From positions 6,354,963-6,418,962 of the forward strand of contig OU452231.1 of the NCBI GenBank assembly GCA_911728455.2: a stretch of 64,000 nucleotides of DNA. Reading direction: 5' to 3'. The position numbers and the translations under genes are program-made. The notes under the pieces are model-generated. The model was not told the origin of the DNA. It did not search any database and saw only the letters and a list, made by a program, of their open reading frames with translations. Each line of letters begins with the position of its first letter. Position 1 is the stretch's first letter. This DNA is from Marthasterias glacialis. Lineage: Eukaryota; Echinodermata; Asteroidea; Forcipulatida; Asteriidae. Shown one piece after another: positions 32,110 to 43,172 of this stretch.

Positions 32110-32265
32110 TCTGAACACAACAAAATTATGCTTACCAGAATAAGGTTACCAGCCAAAATACCATGTCACTGTACAATATGTGACTGGTATCCTGCTTATT
32201 TTTGCTTAGCAGAACATTTTTAAGCAATATTTTCTGCTAAAGCAGCTCTGTGAAATTGGGCCCTG
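32110..32265. mobile_element. GCTTAAGCAG-family MITE, reverse copy
   Basis: Shows AAGGTTACCAGCCAAAATAC, GTGACTGGTATCCTGC and AGCTCTGTGAAATTGGGCCC. It abuts a second copy at 32,270. Confidence 0.85.
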
Positions 32266-32269
32266 GTGG

Positions 32270-32420
32270 ATCCATTGTCAAAGAGCTGCTTAAGCAGAAA
32301 ATATTGCTTAACAAACTTCTGCTGAGCGAAAATTATAGCTGGAAGACCACATGACGGGGTATTTTTGGCTGGTAAACAATTTTGTCTGTGAATTGCTAAT
32401 TTCATACTACGGTGTTCGCA
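32270..32420. mobile_element. GCTTAAGCAG-family MITE, forward copy, truncated
   Basis: Starts AAGAGCTGCTTAAGCAGAAA and loses similarity after GGCTGGTAA. The two neighbours are tail-to-head in opposite orientation. Confidence 0.75.
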
Positions 32421-32429
32421 AGACGCCAA

Positions 32430-32645
32430 ATGCCCGTCGTACCGTCGCGTCGTGTCGTCGCGTCGTGCCGTCGATCGTTGGGTCGTCCCGTCGCGTCGTG
32501 TGTCGCCTGTCTTTACATTGATTTAATACAGTAGTCGTGCAGTTGCGTCGTGCCGTCACATTTGCCGTTACACCGTGCCGTCGCCCGTCGCGTCGTGCCA
32601 ACGCGGCGCGTCACGTCGTGCCTTCGCCGTCGTGCTGCCTCCTCA
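32430..32645. repeat. CGTCGTG-rich degenerate tandem tract
   Basis: Many copies of CGTCGCGTCGTGCCGTCG-like units over about 210 bases. Strongly CpG-rich against an AT-rich background. No gene is supported, and its minus-strand frame is a repeat shadow. Confidence 0.85.
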
Positions 32646-33734
32646 TTTGTCTTCTCATTTTCTTTTCTCCGTGATAGTCGTCGTATACATTTGTTGGAAA
32701 TAGTTGCTTTCCTTTCTCATACGTAACCGAGCTTTTTTGGAAGATATGGACTGAGAAAGCAACGGCATACAAAAATATTCCAAAATTTGGCAATGACTTA
32801 CCAACGGTATGGAGGATTGGAACAAAAAATACGCGTCCTCATAAAAAAAATAATAAAAAAAACCCCAAAAACATCATAACAATAAAACAGTGCGGAACCA
32901 TCCCTTTTTCAAAACCAGAGTTGGAATGAATGTACTCTCCACAAAAAACACACTGATGTGCAATTTATTCATATTTCTTGAAAACCATGAGATTGAATCG
33001 AGAATACACCGTAGGCCTACTCGCAAATTCAATGATTAATTTTCACAGGCTGTGACGGGGTCCCTGACCCAGATGTCCCCCAGCGATCTCATCTCGTTGA
33101 TGATAAAGCACACAATTGTACAATTCTATCTCTCTGTCAATGTTGTAAAAAAGATACCATCGGCCCATTTGTTGCAGAACTCAGCTTTGAAAACAACCCT
33201 CAAGTTCATTGTAGGCCTACTCAAACTGGCGGACAAAACTGAAGAATATCTCTGAATGACCTGGTAACAATCCAGACTGTGTTTATGTAAACTCTGCGTT
33301 GTCGTGGTGATTGTTTGTTACGCCTACTATTTGATTGTTATTCTGGTGACTCGATCGTCGACTGGTTCAGAAAAACGAAGAGGACGATTTAAGAGCACCT
33401 GTTCTCATTTCAAAGACGTGTCGAAACCCGGATTCCAGGTCAGTATGATCCGGAATCCGTGTCAAAATAACCCAGAAATGGGTCAAACTGAAGTAGAACT
33501 CTAGTTGAAACCCATATATTCACCCGTAGCCTGACCCGGCATTGGGTCAGGCCCCTGGGAATCCGGGTCAATTCTAAACCCGAGTGAACGCCATGCTGAG
33601 ACGCTCTTTGTTTGACTAGGTTTTTTTTTGCTGAAATCATAAAGTTACAGAAACTAACAGAGGGAATTCTGTAATAAAGCTCAATCCGGAAAAAACATAG
33701 AGGCCCGGGCCTACACGCTGATTGCATGATACTC

Positions 33735-33850
33735 CTTAATTTATTTATTTATTTGTTTATTTCAAGATCTTTATACGGGACACAAATATCAGCTCAACGG
33801 CTGTTTTACATGATGGTCCTGTGTCATAAAAATGAGAAAACAGAAGAAAA
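33735..33850 (-). mobile_element. LINE 3' tail
   Basis: On the minus strand CCGTATAAAGATCTTGAAAT followed by (AAAT)n, the standard end of CR1/L2-type elements. Confidence 0.55.
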
Positions 33851-34045
33851 AAAACCAATACTTTAAAATAAACAAACAGTCAGAGTAAAAGAGATTTTTA
33901 GTGATGCATTGAAGGCACTCAATAATGAAGAAACACAAACTGAAAAACTACATTATTTACCCACTTTTATCGTTAGGACTTCAGCTCGGAGTCGTGCAAA
34001 TAACACAGAAGGTTCATATCTGGTAAATAAAAATAAGTCATAAGC

Positions 34046-34137
34046 TATCATGTGCGCGCACACAACTTCAGACAACACACAAACATTACAATAAAAATGT
34101 TCGTGTATTGTCTGAAGTTATGTGCAAGCACATGGTA
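34046..34137. repeat. Foldback hairpin
   Basis: Arms of about 40 bases around ACTTCAGACAA / TTGTCTGAAGT, with a short AT loop. Confidence 0.85.
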
Positions 34138-35208
34138 GAAAAACATAGTGTATTAAATGTATTGTTTTGTTTGATCTGTCGCATTCATGTTTGCGCTCGT
34201 TCTATCAGTGTGAAGTCTAATCTATGTTTTGCTTTGTTGACTGACTGCTTGTTTATTTATGACACATTAAAAAATTAAGTGGGAGACGATGATCTTAGGG
34301 CAATGGGTTCAACATTCTGACTTGCCTGCCCCAACGACCAGAACATAAAGCGTATCCCCAAAATTTGGAAAATATTCATGATTGTAAAAACAAATACAGT
34401 TAGGGCCTACAGTTAAAATGAAAGAGGAATAAACTACGAATTTAAAGCTTTTTACATTTCAAAAAGAAACTCGTGCCAGGATTCAGCTGCAAATCGGTTC
34501 CAAAAATATTTCTAGAAGCTTTGAAAATCTATTAAAAATAAAGAAACGCGGGATAAATCCTAGAAAAAGTTGATCTGTCATATCAATTTTAAGGATAATT
34601 TAGGGCCAATTTTTTTTAACTTGAATATTTAACTCAATCCGAGCTTGATACACGTCTCCCGGCTGCCGTTCTCTAAATTTAAATGTCACTTTTTACAACT
34701 TTATAGTTAGATCCCCATCCACCAAAAGCTTTGACAATAAAAAGCTTGTATCACTGTGGGTGGATAGGTGAAGATTCAGGTTTATATATTTTTTCACAGG
34801 TGTGTGAAACAGTATAATTGAAGAACATCCCACAATAGTTTTTTTCCCTCAAGGAGCCAATTTAACTCCGTTTATTAGCTCCATAATGTCATGTTAAATC
34901 AATCATGAAAGAGAAATGTCTTAGTAAAAAGTTAGACATCTATTCAAAGTAAATTTCATGTACCGGTATTAAGACCCCAAGAAAACCAGATAGTTTCCTG
35001 GAAACTAAAATGAAGAAACTTTAAAAGTTGAAAACAAGACTGGTTTGAATCGCTGTGCATAAAGGCATGTTGTTGTTAGCAGTGGCGAAAAGCCTCTTTC
35101 GTCAGGCATTTTCCCGCCCCATGGTGATAAATCTTTTCAGATTTTTCTTGTACCCCGAATATGAGGGTCGCCCTTTGATCCATCCCATGCCATCGTACAC
35201 TCCAAATT

Positions 35209-35534
35209 ATGGTGGCTTTAAAGGGATATCGCTCATATATTTTGCCGTCAATATTCACGACTTGTGCTCAAGTTGCAAATATTGACGGCAATGTTGCCGT
35301 CAGTGTTTGCGACTTTGGGGTACAAGTCGTGAATATTGACGGCAATATTTGTGACCTGGGTACAAGCCGTGAATATTGACGGCAATTTTGCCGTCAATAT
35401 TTGCGACTTGGTGTACAAATTGTGAATTTTAACGCCAATATTGGCGTCAGTATTTGCGACATGGGCAAAATCGTGAATATTGACGGCAATATTGGCGTCG
35501 ATATTATGCACGACGTCCCCTTAAAGCCACCATA
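35209..35534. repeat. TIR-bounded array of palindromic units
   Basis: Inverted ends ATGGTGGCTTTAAAGGG and CCCCTTAAAGCCACCAT enclose about five to six degenerate units built on the palindrome ATTGACGGCAATATTGCCGT, each followed by a TTGCGACTTGGGTACAA spacer. A minus-strand 87-codon frame over it is only repeat-derived. Confidence 0.9.
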
Positions 35535-35588
35535 GGTTCGGCTCTCGCCGAAATACAAACGACTTTTGTTTTCGTCAAGATTTTAAAA

Positions 35589-35838
35589 TTTTGCTGTAAA
35601 ATGTTTGAATTAACAAAACAATCAGGGGCGGATTATAGGTGCATTCAGTGCCCCTTAGTTTGTCCAAAAGAAGAACAAAAGTAGGGTGAAAAAAAGAACA
35701 CTAAAAGACCACATTTTGCTGTAAAATGTGTTTGAATTAACAAAACAATCAGGGGCTGATTGTAGGTGCATTCAGTGCCCCTTAGTTTGTCCAAAAGATG
35801 AACAAAGGTAGGGTGAAAAAAAGAACACTAAAAGATCA
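35589..35838. repeat. Tandem duplication, 125-base unit x2
   Basis: Both copies run from TTGCTGTAAAATG through CATTCAGTGCCCCTTAG to GAACACTAAAAGA with a handful of differences. Confidence 0.92.
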
Positions 35839-35943
35839 CACTTTTCCTTAAAAAGATTGTACCAGGTATCTTAATCCTCAAGTTTTCCCAGGGCCCATGG
35901 TTAGCTTGGCGATGCTCACACGCAAATTTTGCCAAATGTTTTG

Positions 35944-35985
35944 TTTTGTTTTATTTTTTATTTATTTATTTATTTATTTATTTTT
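35944..35985. repeat. (TTTA)n microsatellite
   Basis: Simple tetranucleotide run. Confidence 0.9.
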
Positions 35986-36079
35986 GGTGGGGGCTTAATA
36001 CAGTTGAATTTCTTATTTCCTAAACGTGACTTGGCAACAGAGGGCGGCATTACTTTTGCGCGATAGCCAGTTAATTACG

Positions 36080-36114
36080 GGTGCACCCATAGAGTTATAT
36101 TATATGGGTGCACC
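36080..36114. repeat. 12-base perfect hairpin
   Basis: GGTGCACCCATA and its inverse are separated by 11 bases. Confidence 0.8.
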
Positions 36115-37003
36115 ACACCAATAAGCTCCCATAACAATCAATGCTAAATGCTAAATGATCAAAAATACTCACAAAATATTTCAAAGTCTCTCAGCCTCCA
36201 GAAAAACAAACCAAATATATTTTCTTACAGCTGAACTTTACTTTTTTTTGGTAAGTTAGCCGTTGAAATTTTGTGTAGGCCCATCCAAATACACCCTTAA
36301 ACAAGTAAATTGGCATCCAACATCCAGCATCACTGGTGTCTTTTCTACTCCGGCCGACAGGTGGCGCTCTAATGACACATTTCAACTCAACACAGGCCTA
36401 TATATGTGTGTTTTTAAGTTCCACAACATGACCCCCTTATTTTTTGCTGAATATTTTGTTTTTCCTTAAAACCTTACAAAACAACATTTAGTAAATGTAG
36501 TATTTACAAATGAAAAGCTGTGAAGTCGGTACAAATTCAAGTGACAAACACATAAAAAGGGGACGTCCACCTGTTTGACTGAAACTTGAATCAACTGCCA
36601 TGCCAGTATCACTTGTCTTGTTCATCAAAGGATTGCTAGAAAGACTTTTGGTTTACTGCAAGTCACCTCTACAGAAACCCTCAAGCAGACATTTTGGGGA
36701 AAATGACAAGAAATAACCGACTTGATTAATTTGTAATATTTACAAATAAAAGCTTTGAAATCCCTCACATAGGTCAAGATTTCTTTCCTGCATTCACAAC
36801 GGTATACACTTGTAAAAAGCGCTCAATTCATAATCATCAGTTTTTACAAAATTTTAAAAAGAAAAACACGCGTTTAATAAAACAATAAAAGAATTGACAG
36901 GTAATGGTCTGCGCATCAGAAGTTTCTCATTTTTGTTTAGTGGATGTGGGACCAGTTTGCCACCAATAATGTCGCAGTTTATTCCCTTCTTATTTCTTCC
37001 CTC

Positions 37004-37245
37004 ATGTATGCTTATAGATTCATAGTGCCTTAAAAAGTGTATGCTTGGCAATACAAAAGAAGCCCCATGTATGTATGTCTTAAAATGTGTATGCTTCCCA
37101 TATAAAAAGAAAGTCTCATGTATGCTTGTAGATTCGTAGTGCCTTAAAAGGTGTATGCTTGACCATATACAAAGGAAGCCTCATGTATGCTTGTAGATTC
37201 AATGTGTATGCTTTTCCATTATACAAAGGAAGCCTCATGTATGCA
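37004..37245. repeat. Minisatellite, about four units of 50-70 bases
   Basis: Units share GTGTATGCTTG, ACAAAGGAAGCCTCATGTATG-like and CTTGTAGATTC blocks, with internal deletions. Confidence 0.85.
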
Positions 37246-40200
37246 TGCATGCATGCTTGACCATACATACTTATGCCTCAAAAATAGCTGTATTTCCTCA
37301 AGCACAGCAACTATCCGGAGTCAAGTTTAATGAAGGGGCATCAGTAAGTACCTACTGCATTATTTTAGAGCTTAAAATCACATTTAGATATTTGGTCCAA
37401 ATTTGATAAAAACGCTGGACTTACTTTTGGCCTGTATTAAAATATATTGAGGGTGCCTAGCGCTTTACTGCTTTGGCATGAAATTGAACTTAGAAACTGA
37501 ACTCAAAAATTTGACCAAAAATTGAAGAAAAAAAATCATAAGGGTTTGCACCTATTTAATAAATACCTTGAACTTCTTGCACGAAAACTATCACGTCCAA
37601 AGCAACATTTGTTAAGTTATAAAAATGATGAGTTTCATTAACCAATAAGGAATCAGGAAACGAACATCGCGAAAGAGTCTTGGGTCATCACAGCATGGTG
37701 TGCCTGGCTCAACTTTACCAGAATGAACACAGACAACTTAACCCCAACCCGGTTAACTAACCCCAATAAATAGCAACATCACACACAGTTTTTAAGTTTG
37801 ACACATTTTCTTTTTCAGCATTCACATTTTGGGAAAATTCAACAGCTATATACAATAGAAGAATTTACAAAAATGTCATTATGTGACGTGAAAAAGCAGC
37901 TTGTTAAATATAAACTATGAAATCCCTGACGCGTCTCGCTGAATACATGACTATATTTTGCACACTGGCTAACAGTACTGCCACTTATGCAAACCCTTAA
38001 TTAATATATTTCAAAATGTTTCTGGGTTTTTTTCAGGGGTATAGGGAAATGGCATCTCAACAAAACTCTTAATGTTCATTAACTGTCTTATTGGAGACTT
38101 AGAATATTGTTCACATAATTTTGTTCGAATTCAGCTTAAATTTTCACAGAGTCATCGACAAGTGCAGATGAATTTTGTGACAGTAAATGGTTGTTCACAG
38201 TCTTCACCACAAGAACTTGAGACTGTACTACAGTGGCACATTTTCTTAGTGTGTATAAAAAGAAATTCTTGAGAAGTAGTGTGATATATAATAAGTAATT
38301 CACTAGACCATGTCGCCCCGTGGGTACAAAAACAGTGACTCTGTACTCAATCGGGGCAATTCCTGGCAGGCAAGAACCTACACGGTTCATACAAGAAATT
38401 TATACAATTTGTATCATAAATAACTCACAAATTCTGTGACTCTTTTGTAAACATGTGATGTCACAGGTTACACGGTTACAAAGTTTTCAATGCGAGAAAA
38501 GGCGACAAACGCCCAGAATAATCGCAATAATTACAAATAGACTACTCTTTGGTTTCATATTGCTAAGGTCAATTCAGTCTTGGTGAACTCCTCAAGACGA
38601 GCTACCATCTTACCGGTCAGTTTAAATCATCTCTCAAGACAGAGTAAAGGTAATTAAGATTCCTGGCAATAAAACATCATCAAGGCAAGTGGCAGAAAAA
38701 AAAGACTTATCAAATTACCCTCAAGTATATAACATTTTTTTTATTGTTTTGATCTAAAATGCTCTCTATTACAAATTGGGTACTGCTGGTGCAACTCAAC
38801 AAAAAAACTGAACATAAATTATCTAATACTGAAATGCCTATATAAAAGAGAAAAGTGTAAAAAAAAAAGGGTTTACTTAAATATTTCTTTGTGGTGACAC
38901 CACGGTTTATAAAATAACTCCACAACAACAACTTTTGGCAGTGATATTTAACTTTGGTTGGAGAAAAAAAAACAGTCTGAGCTGAACTTTCAAACAATGC
39001 AAATTACGGCAATTCAGAACAACAAAATAATTTGACAACATGACTTTCGTATTAAAATATCAGGGAACTGCTAATAGTTAAAAGGCACACTTATCGACCC
39101 AATTGAATGTATTTTTGACTGCAAGAGGGCGCTTTCAACTGCAAATTTCCTTGCATCACTATTACAGTTTTATCTTATTTTGACTGCCTGTATGTTTTCT
39201 TGTATTGATGGCCACATAAATAACAACAGAAAGAAAACAGATCATTTTACATAATAGTCATATTGGTAAACACACGTCCTCACCAGGCCAAAAACATTGA
39301 AAATTCACCTAACAATATTCACCCATGGTAAATCTTGGTTGTGCATTTTGTGATTTTAGTTTCCCCAAGTGTTATTGTACATCTAAGGCATGGTGCACGC
39401 TGTTAGACGTCACCGTATCTTTTTGTGCTATTTGACTCACCCCCAAAAAGCAGACCCTTGGCAGACAGCAACGGCTAATGATAATAGAGCAAGGGGTCTA
39501 TAAATCATGATCTTTTTTTTAAATTCATTGTGTCCAGCACTTGACTATTAATTTTGTTTTCTCATTGAGAGTAATCAACATGATCCAACTAATGGCACAT
39601 TTATATAAAAAGAATGCTAATTCTTTTTTAATAAAAAAAAAACTTCACATCAGATAAAAATATTATTCTGAATGTTTTAACGAGTTACGACCACCAGGGT
39701 TTGAAATTTAAAAAAATCTCCACTAAAGTACAAGTCCTGCAGCTCCTGAAGTTCTACATGGCCATAATTATTTTATATTTTTTTTTACAAGACCACATTT
39801 ACTAGTGACCGAATTATGGCACTCCATAAGTGTTGTATAACACACACCTGCCAAAAAATACGAAAGAGTAAAACAAAAGATAAGAATCAAAGCTTTTAGC
39901 TGAACTGTTTTAATTCGACCTTTTAACTTTTGAGCAATTCAACAATTGCTTTTTGTTTTCCTTGATTTAGTTTTTTTAGTTACTGTTTACTGTTCACACC
40001 ATGACAGGGGGCTGTAACCAGTCAAACATTTTGAGTAAAGACCCCCGTTTTTTTCCCGCAAATTATGCGCACGTCCTAGTTCATGGTGGCACAAATCTCA
40101 TGCACTATAAGCCTACATTAGTTAACCCCACGTGACCGTGTTTCAGCCAACCACAATACAGGACAAGCAAGAGGTGTGTTAAAATATATATTAGTAAATC

Positions 40201-40586
40201 TAAAAACATAATGCTTGGAAAACACTAGACTGCAGGACTTGTTGGGATTGTGATATTTGTGACCTCAATCTTAAGCTACAAATCTCTGTTCAGTAGCCTA
40301 TTACTTATTCAGAGCCCTGTCCAACCTTGAGTGGCATTCTCAAAATAAGCAGAATTCTTCACCAATAAAGTTAATGATGCTACACACATGAACCATACAA
40401 TGTTGTGAACATCCATCAATGTTCCAAGCCAAAATCACACACTTCCTGCCAAAACGCAACAGTTTTTTTTGTTTTGCTCATCAAATAAAATGAGGGCCGA
40501 TAATGTAAGTACTTCAGTAAGAGTTGACGCTTTGCATGGTGTACTGAAGAACACTAAGGAAATTGTTTGTGGGTGCCAGCCCTGTG

Positions 40587-40791
40587 GGTAAAATCCCTCT
40601 TGTGAGAAGCGGTGGTCCTCAGGTGAAACGGAATTCAGAAATAGACTTGCCGTTTCGAACAGTGTCCTCTGCTCGTCCTCGGTAAAATGCAGTCTCCTGA
40701 AGATGAGCAGAGTGCACTGTTAGAAACGTTGAGTCTATTCCCAATTCCGGTTCAGCTCAGAAGCACCACTTCACACAAGAGTGGTAACTCA
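40587..40791. repeat. Long inverted repeat, arms about 94 bases, 16-base spacer
   Basis: Arms 40,587-40,680 and 40,697-40,791 are imperfect complements. Each arm carries a GAGCAGAG...CTGTT...GAAACG block. On the plus strand the right arm reads CTGAAGATGAGCAG and GAAACGTTGAGTC, see findings. Confidence 0.85.
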
Positions 40792-41418
40792 ACACACAGT
40801 GTGTTTAAGACATCACTTCACATCCATGGCTTATGTTTCGTTTTGCCATTTCACCATTTCCAAGATGTGCCTGATTTTGGCGTGGGATGTCACTTATGCT
40901 TCTTGTACAGGGCGACATAAAGTGGCGCAAACTGGATGTGAAAGGTTGGAGAAGGGTTATGATACTGATGGTTTTCAACCCATACCAGAGAATAATATAA
41001 CCTTGTTCTTAAATTCTTAATTCCAGTTAGTTATGTTTACAACACACAGAGTCAGATGCAAGTTAATCTCACAGTTGATTTCCCTTAATAAATCCTCATT
41101 CAAAGATACCCGAGACAGTTTAGGCATTCCTATTGGTGAAAAGGTGGTCACATGACCGTGTTAACCGGGTATTAAACGGCTGATAATGACACTGCTGGAG
41201 CTGTTTAAGACCGGTTATTTTAGTCTGGTTTCCTGCTTTAACACTCTAACACTAGAAAACGTGAAGAGATGTGAAACAGGCCCATAATAGTGCACAGATG
41301 GGCTTCTGAACGTAACGCCACAAGACAAATCATTGGGAGCAAGGTTTGTTGTGTCTGTCTCTGATTTTTTTCCCCGACATTTTGTTTCTTAACAATAAAA
41401 GGGCATTTATGGACGTGA

Positions 41419-41550
41419 ATAAAAGAGTGGTGACTCGGTCTTAATTGGCCGTTTAAAACCGTACTGTATCGCGGCCGTGCGATAAAGGCCCTCGCCAAGA
41501 CAGTGGCGATTTTAAACGGCCGATTAAGACGTCGTCATCACTCTTTTCCC
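41419..41550. repeat. Foldback hairpin
   Basis: AAAAGAGTGGTGACTCGGTC and its imperfect inverse GACGTCGTCATCACTCTTTT. Inner stem GGCCGTTTAAAA / TTTTAAACGGCC. Confidence 0.85.
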
Positions 41551-42654
41551 CTTATTAATGTTTCTTGTCGCTCTAATGATCACAACCAGTATCTATAAAA
41601 TAAGCATTTTATATATCATAATATCTGTATGCAGCTGTACAAACAGGGCTTTAGTGTAAACTATGTACAAATTTGGCATCGTGGTTGAGGCACTGCGGGA
41701 TACCAGCAAGTATTATAATATGAGGGGGAGGGGAATGCCCGATCTCTCATTCCCAAGCCACCTCCATTGAACAAATTTGCCAAGCTAAAATAAAAACATA
41801 TTTGCTTAGCATGTATACTGGTTACCATTAAGGGCACGTCGCATATGGCAATTCGTACAGGCAAATTGGAGGCAGCCGACTGCAGTGACAGCAAAAGGAA
41901 CACTTTGCTGGCACAAGAGACAGTTTTCTAACAGTGGATCCAAGAAAATGATGTAAAGTACTGGAAATATGATCGTGTTTTCTTCTTGGAGATTGCCCAG
42001 AACTGTTTGCCTGTAATTTGCCTTGTGTGACAAGGCCCTAAGACGTGTTATTTTTTTTCGCCCCATAAAATAGTTCCTTTCAGACATGCTCAACATGTTT
42101 TTTCCTGCTTTGCTGCTCTATGAAATCAGGCGCTGGTGTTAAGCACTTCAAAGCAATTGGCATGGGCAATTTGACAGAGAGTTTTACAAACAAGTGACTA
42201 AAACGCCACCCAGAAAAAATCTGGTTCCCTCTGATGAATCTCCAGCCAAAATATGGGTTGATGTTGAACTGGAAATGAATTAGTTTAGAGAACAGAGGAA
42301 ACCTTGGAATAAATACAACGCCACTGTTTCTATTTGAATTGGAAAAGCCAATGCTAGGTTTTTAACCTAGTTTTTAATGCACCTTGTGATAGAGTACCCC
42401 TCTCTATAAAAAAAAAAAAAAAAACAACTGCTGGATATCTAGCTGAATCAAGCCATTCTTACAAGACGTACATGTTCACAGTATGAATCTTTAACATAAA
42501 TAGAAGTACAATAAGCTTCTGGTTCTCTCTGTCTAAAAAAACAAAAACAATATCAACCGTGATGCCATTTAGTAAATATGCTTAATTTTCATTAGTATAT
42601 ACACATTTTTATATATTTATATATATATAAATATATACAAGTCCGTCATCAATG

Positions 42655-43172
42655 CTAGCAGTGATGCACTACGTGGTGTTGATGCACATGTTTATGCATG
42701 TGTAGTTTACTGCTCGACAGGCTGCCGCTGCTGTTGAGTGTATCCGAATAACTCCCACCGCTCATTCCTAAGTCTGGGTACCTGTTAATACCCGCCTCTC
42801 TGCTTGGCGGATGGTAGGAGAGAACCCCAGCTAGACTCGACGGGGGCGATGTCAGAGGTACACTCTGCTCACAGTCTGATTGGTTAGGGAGCGCCGGAGT
42901 GTTCCGCTTGTGCTCCGCCTTGGCAGCGAGGTGATTGGAGGGCTGAATGATAGGGGGCGGGCTGGAGTAACCCTGTAAGTTTTTGTTGCGGTGGTAGGTG
43001 CAGACGGCCGCCCCCACGCAGAAGAGGATCGCGAATGCCAGGGGGATGGTGATGAGAAGAGCCTTCTTTGTCGAGTCCAAACCTGCTGGATTCTGAACAG
43101 CCACTACAGTCTGGTCAACCTCATCGTTTGCGTGCTCGCCTGTTGGGGTGTTTTTCCTCCGTCCGCTCGGAT
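42655..43172 (-). CDS. FGFRL1: FGFRL1 last exon: transmembrane helix and histidine-rich tail
   Basis: It begins [17 protein letters not shown] (juxtamembrane), then a hydrophobic helix ([20 protein letters not shown]), a cytosolic tail rich in Pro/Ser, a tyrosine sorting-type motif YPDL, and a final [15 protein letters not shown] before the stop. The tail is about 115 residues with no kinase. Vertebrate FGFRL1 has similar YPKL/YTDI motifs and a His cluster with C-terminal cysteine, reported to bind zinc. An ATTAAA on the coding strand at 42,375-42,380 is a possible but unproven poly(A) signal. Confidence 0.96.

Larger units (their letters stand above)
30721..42654. other. Intergenic region between PKHD1L1 and FGFRL1
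   Basis: No gene supported. 31.4-37.3 kb is packed with foldback elements, tandem duplications and LINE debris listed separately. 37.3-40.5 kb is AT-rich with nothing I can name. 40.58-40.8 kb is a long inverted repeat. 41.4-41.55 kb is a hairpin. The 3' untranslated region of FGFRL1 must occupy some of the top end. Confidence 0.6.

Noticed and set aside
35248-35511. An 87-codon minus-strand protein
   Set aside because: The frame is created by the palindromic tandem repeat (repeating NIHDL-type residues) and has no start context or homology.
35209-35534. A CRISPR array
   Set aside because: Eukaryotic context, degenerate repeats and repeated spacers; no cas genes.
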